A DNA stretch of 64,000 nucleotides from Erythroxylum novogranatense (GCA_029891385.1 CM057235.1:10473001-10537000); one strand, 5' to 3'; shown: positions 1-12,043, counted from the stretch's first letter. A program made the numbers and translations. Notes: generated by a model not told the origin, from the letters alone.

Positions 1-422
1 TCCAAAACGATGGAATAATATTACGTTTCATTCCATTCCATTGATAAACCCCCAACCAAACATAGCCTAAGGAATGATTTTGTTAGATGTAAGTTTTTAA
101 TAGAAAGGAATGTAAATAGATATAATATTATAGAATTGTTGATTGCGAAGGATGGAAGGGTTCATAATGTAATATAGTGAAATAACAATGATTTATAATG
201 TAATATAGTGAAAAATTGTTTATCATTTTACATTTCATCATAAACCCCTCAAATCGTAGGATTGTCATTTTTGTTGTTTAGGATAAAATGGGATGTAATA
301 TGAAACTCTCCTTTTTTTATCTCATTACATTCTATTCCATTATAAACCCTCATCCCAAACAATGGAATAATATTACATTCCATTCTATTCCATTAATAAA
401 CTCTTAACCAAACATAGCCTAA
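1..422. repeat. MITE-like cluster with two ~70-bp direct repeats
   Basis: Two near-identical blocks at 1-70 and about 353-422 both run from a 'aatggaataatatta' core to 'aaccaaacatagcctaa'. The intervening DNA carries inverted versions of the 'ggaatgtaat' / 'attacattcc' word (around 105-120 and 325-350) and a 'taatgtaatatagtgaaa' phrase twice (about 168-212). Terminal-style 'ccattataaaccc' words next to inverted internal copies are typical of small non-autonomous DNA transposons. I could not fix a single element with clean terminal inverted repeats and a TSD, so the class is inferred. No coding content was seen. Confidence 0.45.
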
Positions 423-511
423 ATTTCCATTAAACCAATTGAGGAGCGCAAAAGAGTTATTGAAAGAACGCTTTTGTAACTTGTACCAAGAAGAAGATTT
501 CTTTTCTATCC

Positions 512-800
512 CTCTCTCTTCGTCTATTGGTGCTTCTCCAAGTATTCACTTTGCATATCTTCTCAGATCTTATGATTCTATGTAAGTTTTGTGATCACCA
601 TCTTGTTATGTATGTTAACGTTTTTTGATAATTGCATAAACATTTCAACAAACTTTCTCTTTCTCCCTCAAATCTCTCTCTTTTTATGTATTGGTGCTTC
701 TCCAGATATTCATTTAGCATATCTTCTTATAAATTTTAAGATAATGTGTAAGTTTTGCAGTCACTTTCTTGTTATATATGTAAATGTTTATGGATAACAG
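512..800. repeat. ~160-bp imperfect tandem duplication
   Basis: The stretch 512-636 recurs at about 672-800, offset by about 161 bp. Shared landmarks are 'attggtgcttctcca', 'gcatatcttct', 'tgtaagttttg' and 'cttgttat.tatgt'. The copies differ by scattered substitutions and small indels, so the duplication is not recent. Short ORFs here are not conserved between the two units, so I treat it as non-coding. The 89 bp before it (423-511) show nothing recognisable. Confidence 0.6.
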
Positions 801-810
801 CAGTTGACAA

Positions 811-1000
811 GAAATGTTTCTAGAGATGAAACGTTTCAAAAAGTTTACGAAGCGCCAACTTAGACATTTTGGCGATTACTGTTGAAATGTTTCGAAAGGA
901 AAGAAACATTTAGGTTTAAAGAAAAGTTGCAAAAGCAAAGAAACGTTTCTTTTGAGAAAACATTTTGACTCTTCGAAAACATATTGCTAAGAAACGTTTC
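811..1000. repeat. Array of GAAACGTTTC palindromes
   Basis: The perfect 10-bp palindrome gaaacgtttc occurs at 828-837, 940-949 and 991-1000. The one-base variant gaaatgtttc occurs at 811-820 and 884-893. From 828 the copies are spaced 56, 56 and 51 bp apart. Flanking bases extend the symmetry (aagaaacgtttctt). It resembles, in miniature, the palindrome arrays inside the LTRs further right. It could be part of an old LTR or a cluster of protein-binding sites; no function is shown. Confidence 0.55.
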
Positions 1001-1847
1001 TTATAAAAAGACATTTCTCATTCAAAAAGCATTTTTGATGTGTGGAAGCAAATTTTCCTCCATTAACTATATACCGTAAAAGAAAGGCATCAACCACTAT
1101 TCTCTTCCACCCCCATTGGGATTTTATTTCCCTATTTAAGGGTGCAATGCATCATTAATGGCAAAAAAGACTACTAAAGAAGAAGGGGTAGGCCCTTTGA
1201 GAGTGTAGTGGGAATGGGATGATGCCACTTCAACGTGGTTGTCCTACCAACTTGGACGGGGTGGATGGCTGTTATTCGCATGGCGTTGATTCATTTTTAT
1301 TCATAATTGTAAGTTCTTACCAAATAATATAAAAAAACCAAATAATATCAAATATATAAATATATAAACAATAATAATTATAATAATATAAACTACAATA
1401 TTATAAACAATAATATAAACTATAATAATATAAACAATAATAATATATATATAATAATAATTAAAATAATAATAATAAAATATAATCAAAAAAGAATACG
1501 ATATAATAATAAATCAAATAATAAATAATAAATAATAAATAATATAAATATATATATATGATAAATAAAAACTCATTGAAATTGAGGAAATACCCCATTT
1601 TATATTTCGAGACGTATTTACATCATTTACTCACTTGATTTTTTCTATCCATCTTATATCAATTTCTATCAATTCCATTTCTATTAATAAGATAAAACTA
1701 TCAATAAGATAAAAAAGATAAAAAGATTTTTTTCGTTATAGAATATGGCAATCTATGATAAAAAAAGATTCAATTTCATTTGAGTTTGGCCCTGATGTAT
1801 TGGGTAGTTTGTTGCGGTTGGGAGTTGTTCTTGTAGTTAGGTGGTGA
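1001..1847. other. Gene-free stretch with A/T low-complexity tract
   Basis: The part 1001-1300 is unique-looking DNA with no ORF of note. From about 1310 to 1560 the sequence is almost only A and T, built from variations of 'aataatataaac'. The minus-strand reading frame through it is an artefact of composition. The part 1561-1847 is AT-rich with no recognisable feature. Confidence 0.6.
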
Positions 1848-3365
1848 AATTACGAATTCATCCTCAATATGATTATGATTTTTCTTCATTTGCCGAAACG
1901 GTTGTTTGGAGCAATCTTTAATTTTTTTGGGTTAGTTTTGTCAGCATTAGCCTCATCCTTCTGCTGAGCTTTGCCAAATTGCGGGATGTTTGTGTCAATG
2001 GACAGTTCCTCTTCCTGTTTCCGTACGCCATTGTTGGAGTTTGGTCATTTAAACTAAAGTATGGATGGGTATGCCCATGGAAGGAGTTTTGACTTACTTT
2101 TTTGGTTTTGATATCATCTTCCCTTCCCTTTTCTTTTTTCTTGCTAGAGCAGTACAAAGTGAGAAATTTTTTTAGTTGGTGTCGAATTTTTCAATTCGTA
2201 TCTTCTCTGGTAAAATATTATATCAAATTTTATCTCATCTGTTTGATGCTTCAATGTTTCGGGATGAGGTTTTGGTTTGTAAATTTGCAATTTTTCCTGT
2301 TTTTGTTTAATTTTCCCCATTTTTCTACTACCTGCAGTTGTTATCGGTTGTCTTATTTTCTCACCTTTTCCTCCTTGCTCTTTTTTTGTGTAGTTGTTTT
2401 CCAAAATTTTCCATGCAAATGGTTTCTAACTTTGCCTTAATTTATGTCTCTTTTTCAAAAACATTTTTAGAGGTGTTGTTGCTGTCCATCCTTGCCTTTG
2501 CTTTGTGATGTTACGGTATGTTTTACTTTTCCCTAGTAAAAAATTATATCAAATTTTACTTTAATTGTTTGGTGCTTCAATGTTTCGAGAAGAGGTTTTC
2601 GTTTGTAAATTTGCAACCATTTTCCTGTTCCTGTGTTTAATTTTTCCGCATTTGTCTCATGCCTGTAGTTGTGGTCGATCGTCTTATTTTTGCCTTCATT
2701 GTGCTCTCTTTTTGAAATTGTTTTTTTGTAGGTGTTGTTGTTGTCTGTCATTGCTTTTACTTTGTGTTGCTTACTTATCGTTGCTGTTAGGGCATGTTAT
2801 CCTTTTAATCAGTGAATGTGGAAATTATTTTTTTTATTACCACTTACGAGTCTAAATTTATCAAATATGTTGCTGGCCAAAATATTAGGGTAAATGAATG
2901 TTAACTTGATTATTGGACATAGGAATAAAGGTATTAATATGTAGTGTGAATGTCATTTTCTAGCAATACCATTTCTACATGCAGATTGTTGTGTTACTTT
3001 TAAGAGATTGCGGTTCATTGATAGTGGCCTCATGTACTTGATGCATTTCTTGTAATCTAGACTTAAGCTCTGTGATATGTTTTTGCTCCTTAGTCTATCA
3101 AAAAAGACTAGCAAAAAAAGGAAAAAAGGAAAAAATCACCAAGGGAAAATTGATTCCTGGAGTTAAATGCCTTTAAAGATGAAAAGATAATCATTAGCCT
3201 TATGACAATTTTGTATCCCGTTTCAAATAACATTCCATAAGAACCTGCCATTGAGCAAAATAAGTATCAGGTGTAGGATAACTTTTTTCAATTAAAAGCA
3301 TGATAATTACCTAGATTGAGTTTTGCTGATTACTTAAAAGCTTTCTTATTATGTTTAACTTGTAT
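1848..3365. repeat. Unit U, copy a (uncharacterised dispersed repeat)
   Basis: This block is homologous to about 7610-8960 and 41780-43040. Shared landmarks are 'ggttgtttgga.caa.cttt' at the left, 'gagctttgcca', 'ggcagttcctctt', and on the right 'tcaaaaaagacta.caaaaa', 'cctgccattgag' and 'aaaagcttt'. Inside, a block of about 326 bp beginning 'aaa.attatatcaaatttta' is tandemly repeated (about 2205-2530 and 2531-2860), and this internal duplication exists in all three copies. The plus strand is very T-rich. Short ORFs on both strands do not stay open across the three copies, so they are probably not genes. It could be a non-autonomous transposon or a pseudogene fragment. This copy is clearly more diverged than the other two. 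Confidence 0.6.
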
Positions 3366-6300
3366 CATCCCATTATCCATATTAAGGCTAGAATAGTATA
3401 TATATGAGAGATGATTGAAAGATTAGAAAATATATTTCATGCTCATGCATTATATGATCTGTATATACACATGAATATTGAATTCTCGCATATGAAAATA
3501 ATTGTACGTACATTCATTGACAATTTTCAGGTATAATTGTTTATAAATGTGATTATATTGAGAATTGTGGGTTTTATGTGTTAAAAATTGATATGGAGAG
3601 TATATGTACTGATTTAGAATTTTTGGTGAAATTTAGGAAATTCCTAAAATTTTGGGTATTTATGGACTAAAAAAAATGCTAAGTGGCAAGACAATTGATA
3701 AATAGTAGTAAAAATTTACTGTCAATTAGCAATGAAAAGTTTGATAAATGACCTTGGGATTTATTTATAAGTGTCATTGAAAATTTAGAAACAATTGGAT
3801 TAAAAATTGGAGACAAATGGACTAGTAGGGAGGTGACAAGTAGCAGTGACAAGTGTCACTACCACTCCCACTCCTCTCTCTCACATTGTTCCTCTTTGCA
3901 AGACACTCTAATGTCTTTCATTATACTCTTTTCTTCTCTTCTACGTGACTTTCTCCATTGTCTTCAAACTTCTTCATTTCATTTTGTTGACAATCTCCAC
4001 CAAAATTGAACCTAGCTCCCTCATCTTTCACTTGCTACTCCCACCATGCCACCTTCTTCCTTTCTATAAGAAAACCCAAACCTTCCAACCTTCAAGATGA
4101 TGATCGTGGGTTGTGTGTGAAGCTAGGGTTGAGTGAGATTTTGAAGATTTTGGAGCTAAATCAAGTAAGTAGCTTGTTAATCTTTATGGGTATTATTAAA
4201 TGAAATGAGAATGATGAGAAATGTAAGATTGATGACTTGATTATGTGAGTTTTGATGTGTGTGTTGTGGATGATGAAAAGCCTATGTAAATGACTTGCTC
4301 TTGTATATGTATGATGGATAATAATTCATATATTGTTATAGATATGTTTTGAGGTAGAATGATCTTCATAGAGGGGTTAAAATGAGTGCAGAAGAATCAA
4401 TGATGAATGGGTAAATGTATATTCTCTTTCTTGGGTTAATGATCAAATATATATCGTGAATTGTTTATGAATGATATTGAGTTGAAAGGGAGTTGAGAAT
4501 GAAGAGTAAATGAAGTAGAAAGGGTGATCTTTGTACAAGATGTGTTAGGTGTAAGATGTTGGATGTTGTAAAATTTGAAAAATGTAGTAGTAACTTGTTC
4601 ACTGATTGTGCTTCTATGAAAGTTTGCAGCAGTCAACTCCTTAGTTCGCCACGGCCAACTTGTAGGATTTCATGAGGAATTTTCTTCTCGGGAAAAGTTT
4701 GTCGTGGCCAACTCCTGACTTTGCCGCAATCAACTTTCCTGCACAACTTAAATATGCTTCAGTATTTTGACAATATCTTGTTTCGTAGTATTCCAAATTG
4801 AATGATTTTTAATTTGGAGTCAACTAGAGACATAGGGCTATAAATTGTCTAGAGAAATCAATTTTTTAATTCAGTCCCTAAGAATTTCAATTTCTGGATG
4901 GAAGTTGAGTATAGGACACTGGTCCAGTATAAGAACAATCTGAAAATGTTTGCAGTATAACTTTCAGATTACTAAACCTAATTGAATGATTTTGGTGTCA
5001 TTAGAAATTTAAGAGATAGGAGAACATTTTTCTGAAAGAAAGTCTTGCCAAATTACTTCATTTGCATTGTCTAAATGATCAAGATTAGTAGACTCGAAAG
5101 TCAGCTTTTGGAAAATTTTGAACTGATTCATTGGGTTATGAAATTAGATTAAAAGTGTTTATTTGAGGTATAAACACTACGTACAAATGATAATTAAGTG
5201 AGTTTTGATATTGGATTGATTTTGTGACAAGAATAATGAAAAAATACCCAGGATTGTCATGAATATGCATTGTGCATATTTCATATACATAAATGTGCAT
5301 CAAGGAATATTTATGAAATTGTGAAAAATTGTGATATGTGTATTTATTGTATATTATAGAGGAGCATTTGGAATGACAACATCCAGATGTTGTCGGAACT
5401 TCAAGACAATAGCTTTATGAGTAATTTATGAGTAACCTAGACAGTTTTACGTAATTAACTGTTTACTTTAAAATATGATATGAATGTATTTTGATTATGT
5501 TGATGTCGGACAATGAAGGTCCGAGACTTGATGCATGAATGTGATATTGAAGTGCTACTTGTATATGAATGTGACGAACTAAATGCTTCTTGACATGATT
5601 GATTGATTATGAGAGATGCATTCCATACATGAATGCATGAGTAAATAATTAGAGTTGTGACCTGAGTAGCTACAGAAAACGAGCTTAAAGCTCCATGTGA
5701 TTAAGATTCAAAGGCTCACTATGTAAAATGAGTCTTGTATGCCCAACAGATAAGGGACAGTATGACCTTGGTATTCACAATAAATACGGGATAATTTAGG
5801 CAGTCGATCACAACAACGTAATAATTAGAAAAGAGTCACAAGTGCATTTCATATACATTTTAATAAGTATGTTTGATTGTTTGAAATGCAAAATTGTCTT
5901 ACCCTTAAGTGAGAATGAGCTATGTAATAATTTATGCAAAATACAAAGATGTGAATTATATGTTATATGTGTAATATGTTGTATGAATTGAGTGAACCAT
6001 CATTGATAGTTACCTCATTGAGTTCATAAAACTCACCAAAATTGTAAAACAAGAAGTATAGTCTTGTACTTTGGGGGAAAAGAAGAAATGACTCAAAAGT
6101 CGTTCAGCTAAGATTGGAAGATTAGATAAATATTTTTGTAATTTCCTCTTTCATATAGCATATTTTGTATTAGGATATGATGATGTACATATTTGGATGA
6201 TATTGAAAACTGTCGATGTAAATATTTGGTTTTTATGAAATGAAAGGAGGAATTTGGTTTTAAAATATGGTGTTTTTCCTTATGATGAGAGAAAAAAATG

Positions 6301-6416
6301 TTGATGTCACGTTAAGTGATTGTAGTGACCGCTCTAGCACACCATTATCACAGGTTATATATTGGAATATCCTCAGGGTGTTTCGGTGCATACTTTATGG
6401 TAGTGGGGGTGTTACA
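3366..6416 (+). mobile_element. Gyp3: LTR of a truncated Ty3/gypsy element (left edge not located)
   Basis: The right edge is firm: '...gggggtgttaca' ends at 6416 in the canonical CA and is followed 3 bp later by an initiator-Met-type primer site. The left edge lies somewhere between 3366, where homology to unit U stops, and about 3540; no 3' LTR is present to align with it. The interior has LTR-like features: a C/T-rich stretch (3840-4080), AT-rich DNA and, at 4630-4735, three copies of a word of the type 'cg.c.cggccaact'. From 5920 onward this LTR is duplicated at 40091. No convincing ORF is present. Confidence 0.6.
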
Positions 6417-6419
6417 TTT

Positions 6420-6431
6420 TGGTATTAGAGC
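6420..6431 (+). other. Primer-binding site of Gyp3
   Basis: The sequence tggtattagagc lies 3 bp after the LTR terminus. It differs by one base from TGGTATCAGAGC, the usual plant retrotransposon site complementary to the 3' end of initiator methionine tRNA. The duplicate lies at about 40592-40603 and reads tggtataagagc. Confidence 0.75.
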
Positions 6432-6493
6432 ATGATTTAGCATTCGTAGGGACATATAGAAAATTTAAGCATGAAATATCATGAGCAATATGG

Positions 6494-6937
6494 ATGATGA
6501 TTGAAGTTATTGTTTATTATAGGTCATCTGCTATAAATGATCAAGTAGGGCAATCAGCTGACCTAGGATTTATAGGAGCTAGTAGAGAGTCTTCGGTACC
6601 TCGACTAGAGGAGATGCCTCCTAAAGTTCCCGAGAGATGGGAGAGGAGATATGATAAGTTGCGGAAGCAGTGGGTTATGGACTTCTACGAAAGTGCAGAC
6701 CCAACAGAGACCGAGGGATGGCTAGAAAGGACGGAGAGATTTTTTAATCAGATGGATTGTGAGCCGGACAAGAAGTTCAACTATGCAGTGTCCTTACTGC
6801 AAGGCCTAGCTTACCAGTGGTGGACGATTGTCCTAGGCAGTACCACCGAGCCTTGCAACCTAAAGTGGGAAGACTTCTTGAGGGTCTTCAAAGAGAACTA
6901 CATGCCCAAGATTTACTTGGACAGGAAGATATACTAA
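6494..6937 (+). pseudogene. Truncated gag of Gyp3 (Retrotrans_gag-like)
   Basis: The 147-codon open frame has the hallmarks of the Ty3/gypsy capsid domain: a 'DFYES.DPTE.EGWLERTERFF' style block, then 'AVSLLQGLAYQWW', then 'WEDFLRVFKENYMP'. A complete gag would continue with a basic region and a CCHC zinc knuckle; here the frame stops at 6937 and no further gag, protease or polymerase sequence follows. The start at 6494 is the first ATG of the frame, 60 bp after the primer site. A second copy at 40666-41109 has the same end and a few amino-acid changes, so the truncation predates the duplication. It is a remnant, not a functional Gag. Confidence 0.8.
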
Positions 6938-7609
6938 AATAAATTGAAAAATTGTGTAACTTTAAGGACTAAATTAGAAAGATATCTTAACCTAAATGCC
7001 AAAACTTCTCTTACCTACCCTAACCCACCTTGGCAATCCATCCTCACTCACCTTTACTCCTCACTATTGTGTCACCTCTCTCCTCTCTTCTAATCTTCAT
7101 TATTGTTGTCCCTCATCGTCCTTCTCTCCTCCTCCTGTTGTGAATGTTTATTGCTTGTCACTCCTATTATGCAGTTGTGTCATCTATCCCTTCCTCTTGG
7201 ACCTCTCCTTCTTCTGCTATGTCGTTATTGTCTATTATAGTTTGTTGCCATCATCTAGCACTAACGCCAATCTTCATATATTAGTCAAGTAAATCAAAGT
7301 TGTTGATCTCTTTTAAGCAATGTTTTATATAGCGAACCAAATACCGAACCAATCAAAGAAAAGATTTAAGGTTTAAAGGTTCAAATGGTATTAAACCACT
7401 ACAAAACGGTATATAATAAATAAGAAGTAAAATTCATAAGAGTAAGTAAAATATAGTATAAAATAAAACACTTTGTTGAAATAAAAATGCATTAATAATG
7501 TCTATAAATATGTAATAAAATAATAATAAATCTAATAATTTAAATTAAGACGAAATCTAATGTAAAATTTAAAATAAAAATAAAAATCATATTTTTATAT
7601 TATTATTAC
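6938..7609. other. Gene-free AT-rich stretch after the Gyp3 break
   Basis: After the gag remnant the sequence changes abruptly. A pyrimidine-rich block (7010-7260) gives a 98-codon open frame of low-complexity hydrophobic residues, which I do not accept as a gene. The part 7320-7609 is A/T-rich with 'ataaaataaaa' runs. Nothing recognisable. Confidence 0.5.
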
Positions 7610-8960
7610 GAATTTGTCTTCAACATGATTTTGAATTTTCTTCTTTTACTAAAAAGGTTGTTTGGAACAACCTTTAATTTTTTGGGTTAGTTTTGTCATA
7701 ATTGGCCTCATCCTTCTCCTGAGCTTTGCCAGATTTCTTGCTGGATGTCTATATTGATAGGCAGTTCCTCTTGTGCATTCCTATTTTTGTAAGCCATTGG
7801 TGGAAGTTGATCGTCTATATTGGAGTATAGATGAGCGTGCCTATGGAAGGAGTTTTGTTTTGTTTTTTGGTTTTGCTATCATCTTCTCTTCCCCTTTTTT
7901 CCTTGCTGGAATAGTAGAAGGTGAGAAATTTTTTTGTTAGTGTTGAATTTTGCACTTTGTTTCTTCTCTGGTAAAATATTATATTAAATTTTATTTCATC
8001 TGCTTGGTGCTTTGATGTTTATAAATGAGATTTTGGTTTGTAAATTTGCAATTTTTTTCTATTTCTTTATTTATTTTTTTCCATTTTTCTCCTACCTGGA
8101 GTTGTGGTCGGTTGTTTTATTTTTCCCCTGTTTCCTCCTTGCTCTTTTTTTGTAGTTGTTTTCCAATTTTTCCATTTGAACGGTTTCTGACTTTGCCTTG
8201 GTTTATGTCTCTTTTTCAAATTGCTTTTCTTAGGTGTTGTTGTCATCCGTCCTTACCTTTGCTTTGTGCTATTGGGGTGTGTTTTACTTTTCCCTGGTAA
8301 AATATTATATCAAAATTTACTTTATCTATTTGGTGCTTCGATGTTTTGGGATGAGGTTTTAGGTTGTAAATTTGCAATCGTTTTCTCGTTCTTGTGTTTA
8401 ATTTTTCCCCATTTTTCTCCTGCCTGTAGTCGTGGTCGGTCATCTTTTTTTGCCTACGTTTCTCTCTTTTTTGAAATTGCTTTTTTGTAGGTGTTGTTGT
8501 TGTCCGTCATTGCCTTTGTTTTACGTTGCTTACATCGTTGCTATTTGGGTATGTTTTACTTTTCCCTTTAATCAGTGAAAGTTAATTTTTTATTACCGCT
8601 TGGGAGTCCGAGTTTATTAAAAATGTTGTTGGCCAAAATAGTAGGGTAAATGAATGTTAACTTGATTACTGGATATAGGAAAAAAAAGGTATTAATTTAA
8701 AACGTATCAAAAAAGACTAACAAAAAAAGGGAAAAGAAATTACCAGGGGAAAATTAATTCCAAGAGATAAATGCCTTTAAAGATGAAAAGATAATAATCA
8801 ACTTTATGAAAAGTTTGTGTCCCCATTTAAATAACAGTCCATGACAACCTGCCATTGAGTAAAATAAGTATCAATGCATCATAACTCTTTTCAATTAAAA
8901 GCATAACAATTACCTGGACTGAGTTTTGTTGATCGCTTAAAAGCTTTTTTAATATGTTTA
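7610..8960. repeat. Unit U, copy b
   Basis: This is the second copy of unit U, close to the third at about 41780-43040 and more distant from the first. The internal tandem duplication of about 326 bp is at about 7969-8293 and 8294-8620. Compared with this copy, the third has lost about 75 bp near 8720-8796. No reliable ORF is present. Confidence 0.65.
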
Positions 8961-9880
8961 ACTACTCTTGTGTATCAAGAAGTTGCACATGCTATTCATT
9001 GATTTCTTGAGTCAAAGAAGTTATTTTTCGTTCATACATCTCGACGGTCGCTATAAGTGTCTTCTAATATGTAGAATTTTTTGTTTGAACTTGCTAACGA
9101 GAAGGAAAAAAAATCAAATTTGACTCTCCGTTAAAACTAATGGATTAGTAGTTCCTCAAAATCAATTTGGCCATGGAGAATGTAAATATTTAAGCTATAT
9201 TAAGATTTGATTATCTGTTAGTTTTTTTCTTCGGTTCTTCCTAATGTTCTTGAGCACTTTCAGCTAGTGCATATGAATTTTCCGATTGTTTCACTAGTCA
9301 ACTATTTTCTTCCCATACATTTAGGTGGTATCTACAAGCATTTTTTGATTTGTAGAATTTTCTAGCTGGTGTTACTCCTAACAAAAAAATAAAAATTCAT
9401 TTTGTCTATTCACACTATAAATTATGACAGAGGAAACTTATCAATGATGAACTTACTAGGAAAAAGCTAAGAGTATAAGTGAGAATCTAACTTAAATATG
9501 ACTTTATAACTAGTGGATGTAAATGCATATCAGTGCTAAACTTATTAGGTAAAAACTAAGAATGGAAAAGAGAAATTAACTTATATATAACTTTATAAGT
9601 GGTGGATGTAAATCCATATACGAAACAAAATCAGATCATTTTGGAAACATGCAAGGCAATTTTCCACCTCAAATATGCGTGTTAATATAGGTTGAACTAA
9701 CATTCATACTTCTCAGTTGCAAAATTAAGATGTTTTTTGATAGTTATAGGTTACATTATGTTTTATTGGGTAATTTATTATGTTTTTAGTTGTTAATTAG
9801 ATGATTTGTGCATGTTTAAGGTTAGAATTATGTTAGTGTGATTATATGTTTGTGTTTTTGAATGTTATGTGGTTTAGAGC
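8961..9880. repeat. AT-rich DNA with an 89-bp tandem duplication
   Basis: The stretch 8961-9449 is AT-rich with no feature. At 9450-9538 and 9539-9626 two imperfect tandem units share 'aactta.taggaaaaa.cta', 'actttataa.t.gtggatgtaaat' and 'catat'. The same pair is present in the duplicated region at about 43550-43720. The part 9627-9880 has nothing recognisable. Confidence 0.5.
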
Positions 9881-11162
9881 ATGTTATCAGGTTTCAATTT
9901 TATGCATTTAAGGTGTTTTGATGTATTTGTTAGTGTTTTATATCAGATAAAGAGAATCGGAGAAGTTTGGAGAAAGCTTAGAGGAAGACTCAGGGCCACG
10001 ATCATGACTAATGTGACTTCCTTGTCATGACTATGACAAAAGTAGCTCATGACAGGCCCCTATCCTAAAATGAGTAGCGGCTTGCCTAGCATCCCACGGT
10101 GGCCCTCCAGTCGATATTTGATCTAACTAGAAAGTTCCCGTGGAGCTAAGCATATTGCCCTTTTTACCAAAAAGCCTTAACTTAACATTAAAAAGATATT
10201 AGCAGTGATGTTTTTTAATCATTTTTATTAAAAAAATTTAGAGCACAGCGGCTGTATTTTTACCTTCCCAAAAATTTCAAAAGCCCTATAAAAGTGCAAA
10301 ACACTTCTATAATCATCTTAAAATTCCCACTTCAAATTTTGTACTTTAATTCCATTCATAAGCAATCTCAACAATCACTTTAATAATCTTAAAAATAAAT
10401 TTAGACATATTTATGCATTTAACTTTAAAACATTCATATGCATGCATTCTTTACACAAAATATAGCCCAAAACATATTCATAAAGATACAAATGTTCCCA
10501 AAACTATTTACAAGGAAAAAAATCTCTACACAGCAGCACGTGACAAAGTTTGCTAGCCGTAAGTTGGAGTCCTTGCTACTGAAGCCCTTGAGCTTGCACC
10601 TCAGAAGTTTCATTTAAAAATAGAAAAGAAAGTGTGAGATAAAGAAGCTTAATGAGTGTTAGAATTTTTATTCAAATCATATTTAACTATTTAAACCTAC
10701 CTAAAACAAATTCATCTCAATTTTCATAATTCAATATTTAATATAAAACATTTATGCTTCCCACAATCAAGTTTCTCAAATCGAGTTTCAAATAAATAGT
10801 GGGGGCATTAAAAATGTTATAAATTTCTTACATGACTTAGCATATCACTAATTTCTTTGCCATATGGTACCCTCAAGTATAAAGTCATGGAGCTGGTTCT
10901 ATGTTGCTTACCCACGACTAGTTAATCACTAGTGCGTAGCTAGTTCTACATCAATTACTCACTCTAAGATAACCATTGTACATGAGTAGTTATGGAGTTG
11001 GTTCTACATCGCTTACCTATAACTGGTCAACCACTGGTTACAGAGCTGGTTTTACATCATTTACCACTACTAGGTTAACTGCTATATAAAAGTAGTTATG
11101 GAGCTAGTTCTATATCATCTACACACAACTGGTTAACCAATAGTTACGGAGCTGGATCTACA
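9881..11162 (-). mobile_element. Antisense gypsy-LTR remnant
   Basis: Read on the minus strand, 10700-10540 resembles the R-U5 part of chromodomain-gypsy LTRs. It runs 'ctcattaagcttctt', then 'tcacactttc', then 'gaggtgcaagctcaag', comparable in position to 'ctcaccc' and 'ctcaggtgcagatcg' in the Gyp2 LTR at 34720-34765. At 10000-10060 a 'gtcatgac' palindrome recurs with partial versions. The remnant ends abruptly at 11162 where Gyp1 begins. No coding sequence remains; the orientation call is inference from LTR resemblance. Confidence 0.45.
10885..11162. repeat. Minisatellite of alternating ~48/57-bp units
   Basis: About five and a half units each begin 'gagctggttctacatc' (variants 'gctagttctacatc', 'gagttggttctacatc') and include 'ac.actggttaaccact' and 'gtagttatg'. 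Spacing alternates between roughly 48 and 57 bp, suggesting a dimeric higher-order unit. The array lies inside the antisense LTR remnant and is cut by the start of Gyp1. A duplicate is at about 44967-45244. Confidence 0.7.
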
Positions 11163-12043
11163 TGTAAGGCCCTAAATTATACCCTAAGTGAAATATTATA
11201 TATTTATGAAGGTACATATGATAGGTGTTAAAATTGGGACATAATTGTAAGTTGTATATGTATTGAATTTTGGTTTAATGGATCATACTTAGTGATTTGA
11301 AATTTATTGTTACCATTAAAGAAGTGAGGTATTAAAATATACATTTGGATTAGAAAAAGTTCAAGTGGCAACACAAGTTGGTACATGGAAAATTGTATGA
11401 GTAAGCTTATGAGTTATTGACATTTGGCATAGCTAATGCATTGACATTTGGCATATTGGTTAAGTGACAAGTGACCTAATTGAATTGTGGCATTGGGCAT
11501 CATGATAAGAAGGCAAGTGACTCACTCCTATGTTTGCCATGTAGGTCACTCTATGGAAGGACATTTGTCCTTTTAAAGTTAGGACACCTTGTAAAACAAA
11601 ATCTAAATCACTCTAGGTCATTTAGTGTTTCTGATACCTTCTCACTACTCTCACCACTGAAACCTCTTATACTCCCTCTTAACTTCTATTTTTTTTCTTC
11701 TTGATTTTGGGTCACCATTGTCACTTGAAGTCCGTGTATGATACTGCATCAAGAAAGCTACCTTATACTACCTTCTAAATTGTTATCATCTTGGAGTTAA
11801 ACTCATCTTATATCTACCTTGTATAAGTGCGTTGATTGCATGAAGGGCTAGTTTGGTTGGTTCTTTGAAATAGAAACTTGAAGCTAAACAAGCAAGGGAA
11901 TTCTAAACTTGGTAGCATGTATTAATACAAGTTCTATAATGATTGAATTGGCATGGAATATGTGTTATGATGATGATCAATGAGTGTCGAAAAATTGATC
12001 CTTCTATGGTAAATTCTATTTGGTTTTGATGTATGAAAGATAA
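11163..12043 (+). mobile_element. Gyp1 5' LTR fragment (first duplicate)
   Basis: It starts with TG at 11163 ('tgtaaggccctaaattatac') and matches 45245-46123 and the Gyp1 3' LTR from 62228. It ends at 12043 because Gyp2 inserted here; the last five bases, gataa (12039-12043), are the left copy of the Gyp2 TSD. In this duplicate the remainder of Gyp1 is absent, because the tandem-duplication breakpoint lies inside Gyp2. The 74-codon frame near 11480 is not preserved in the 62228 copy and is rejected as a gene. Confidence 0.85.

Noticed and set aside
2102..2855. Hydrophobic 112- and 96-codon ORFs on the plus strand in unit U
   Set aside because: T-rich composition produces Phe/Leu/Ser runs; the frames are not preserved in the other copies of unit U.
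4006..4203. Short ORF resembling the N-terminus of a host gene in the Gyp3 LTR
   Set aside because: No continuing exon structure could be followed and it is embedded in LTR-like sequence; a gene cannot be supported.
6996..7292. 98-codon ORF with predicted hydrophobic segments
   Set aside because: Low-complexity pyrimidine-rich DNA; the duplicate at 41168 is open only because it is almost identical, and there is no family resemblance.
11480..11704. 74-codon ORF in the Gyp1 LTR
   Set aside because: Starts without ATG, lies within an LTR and is not open in the equivalent part of the 3' LTR near 62560.
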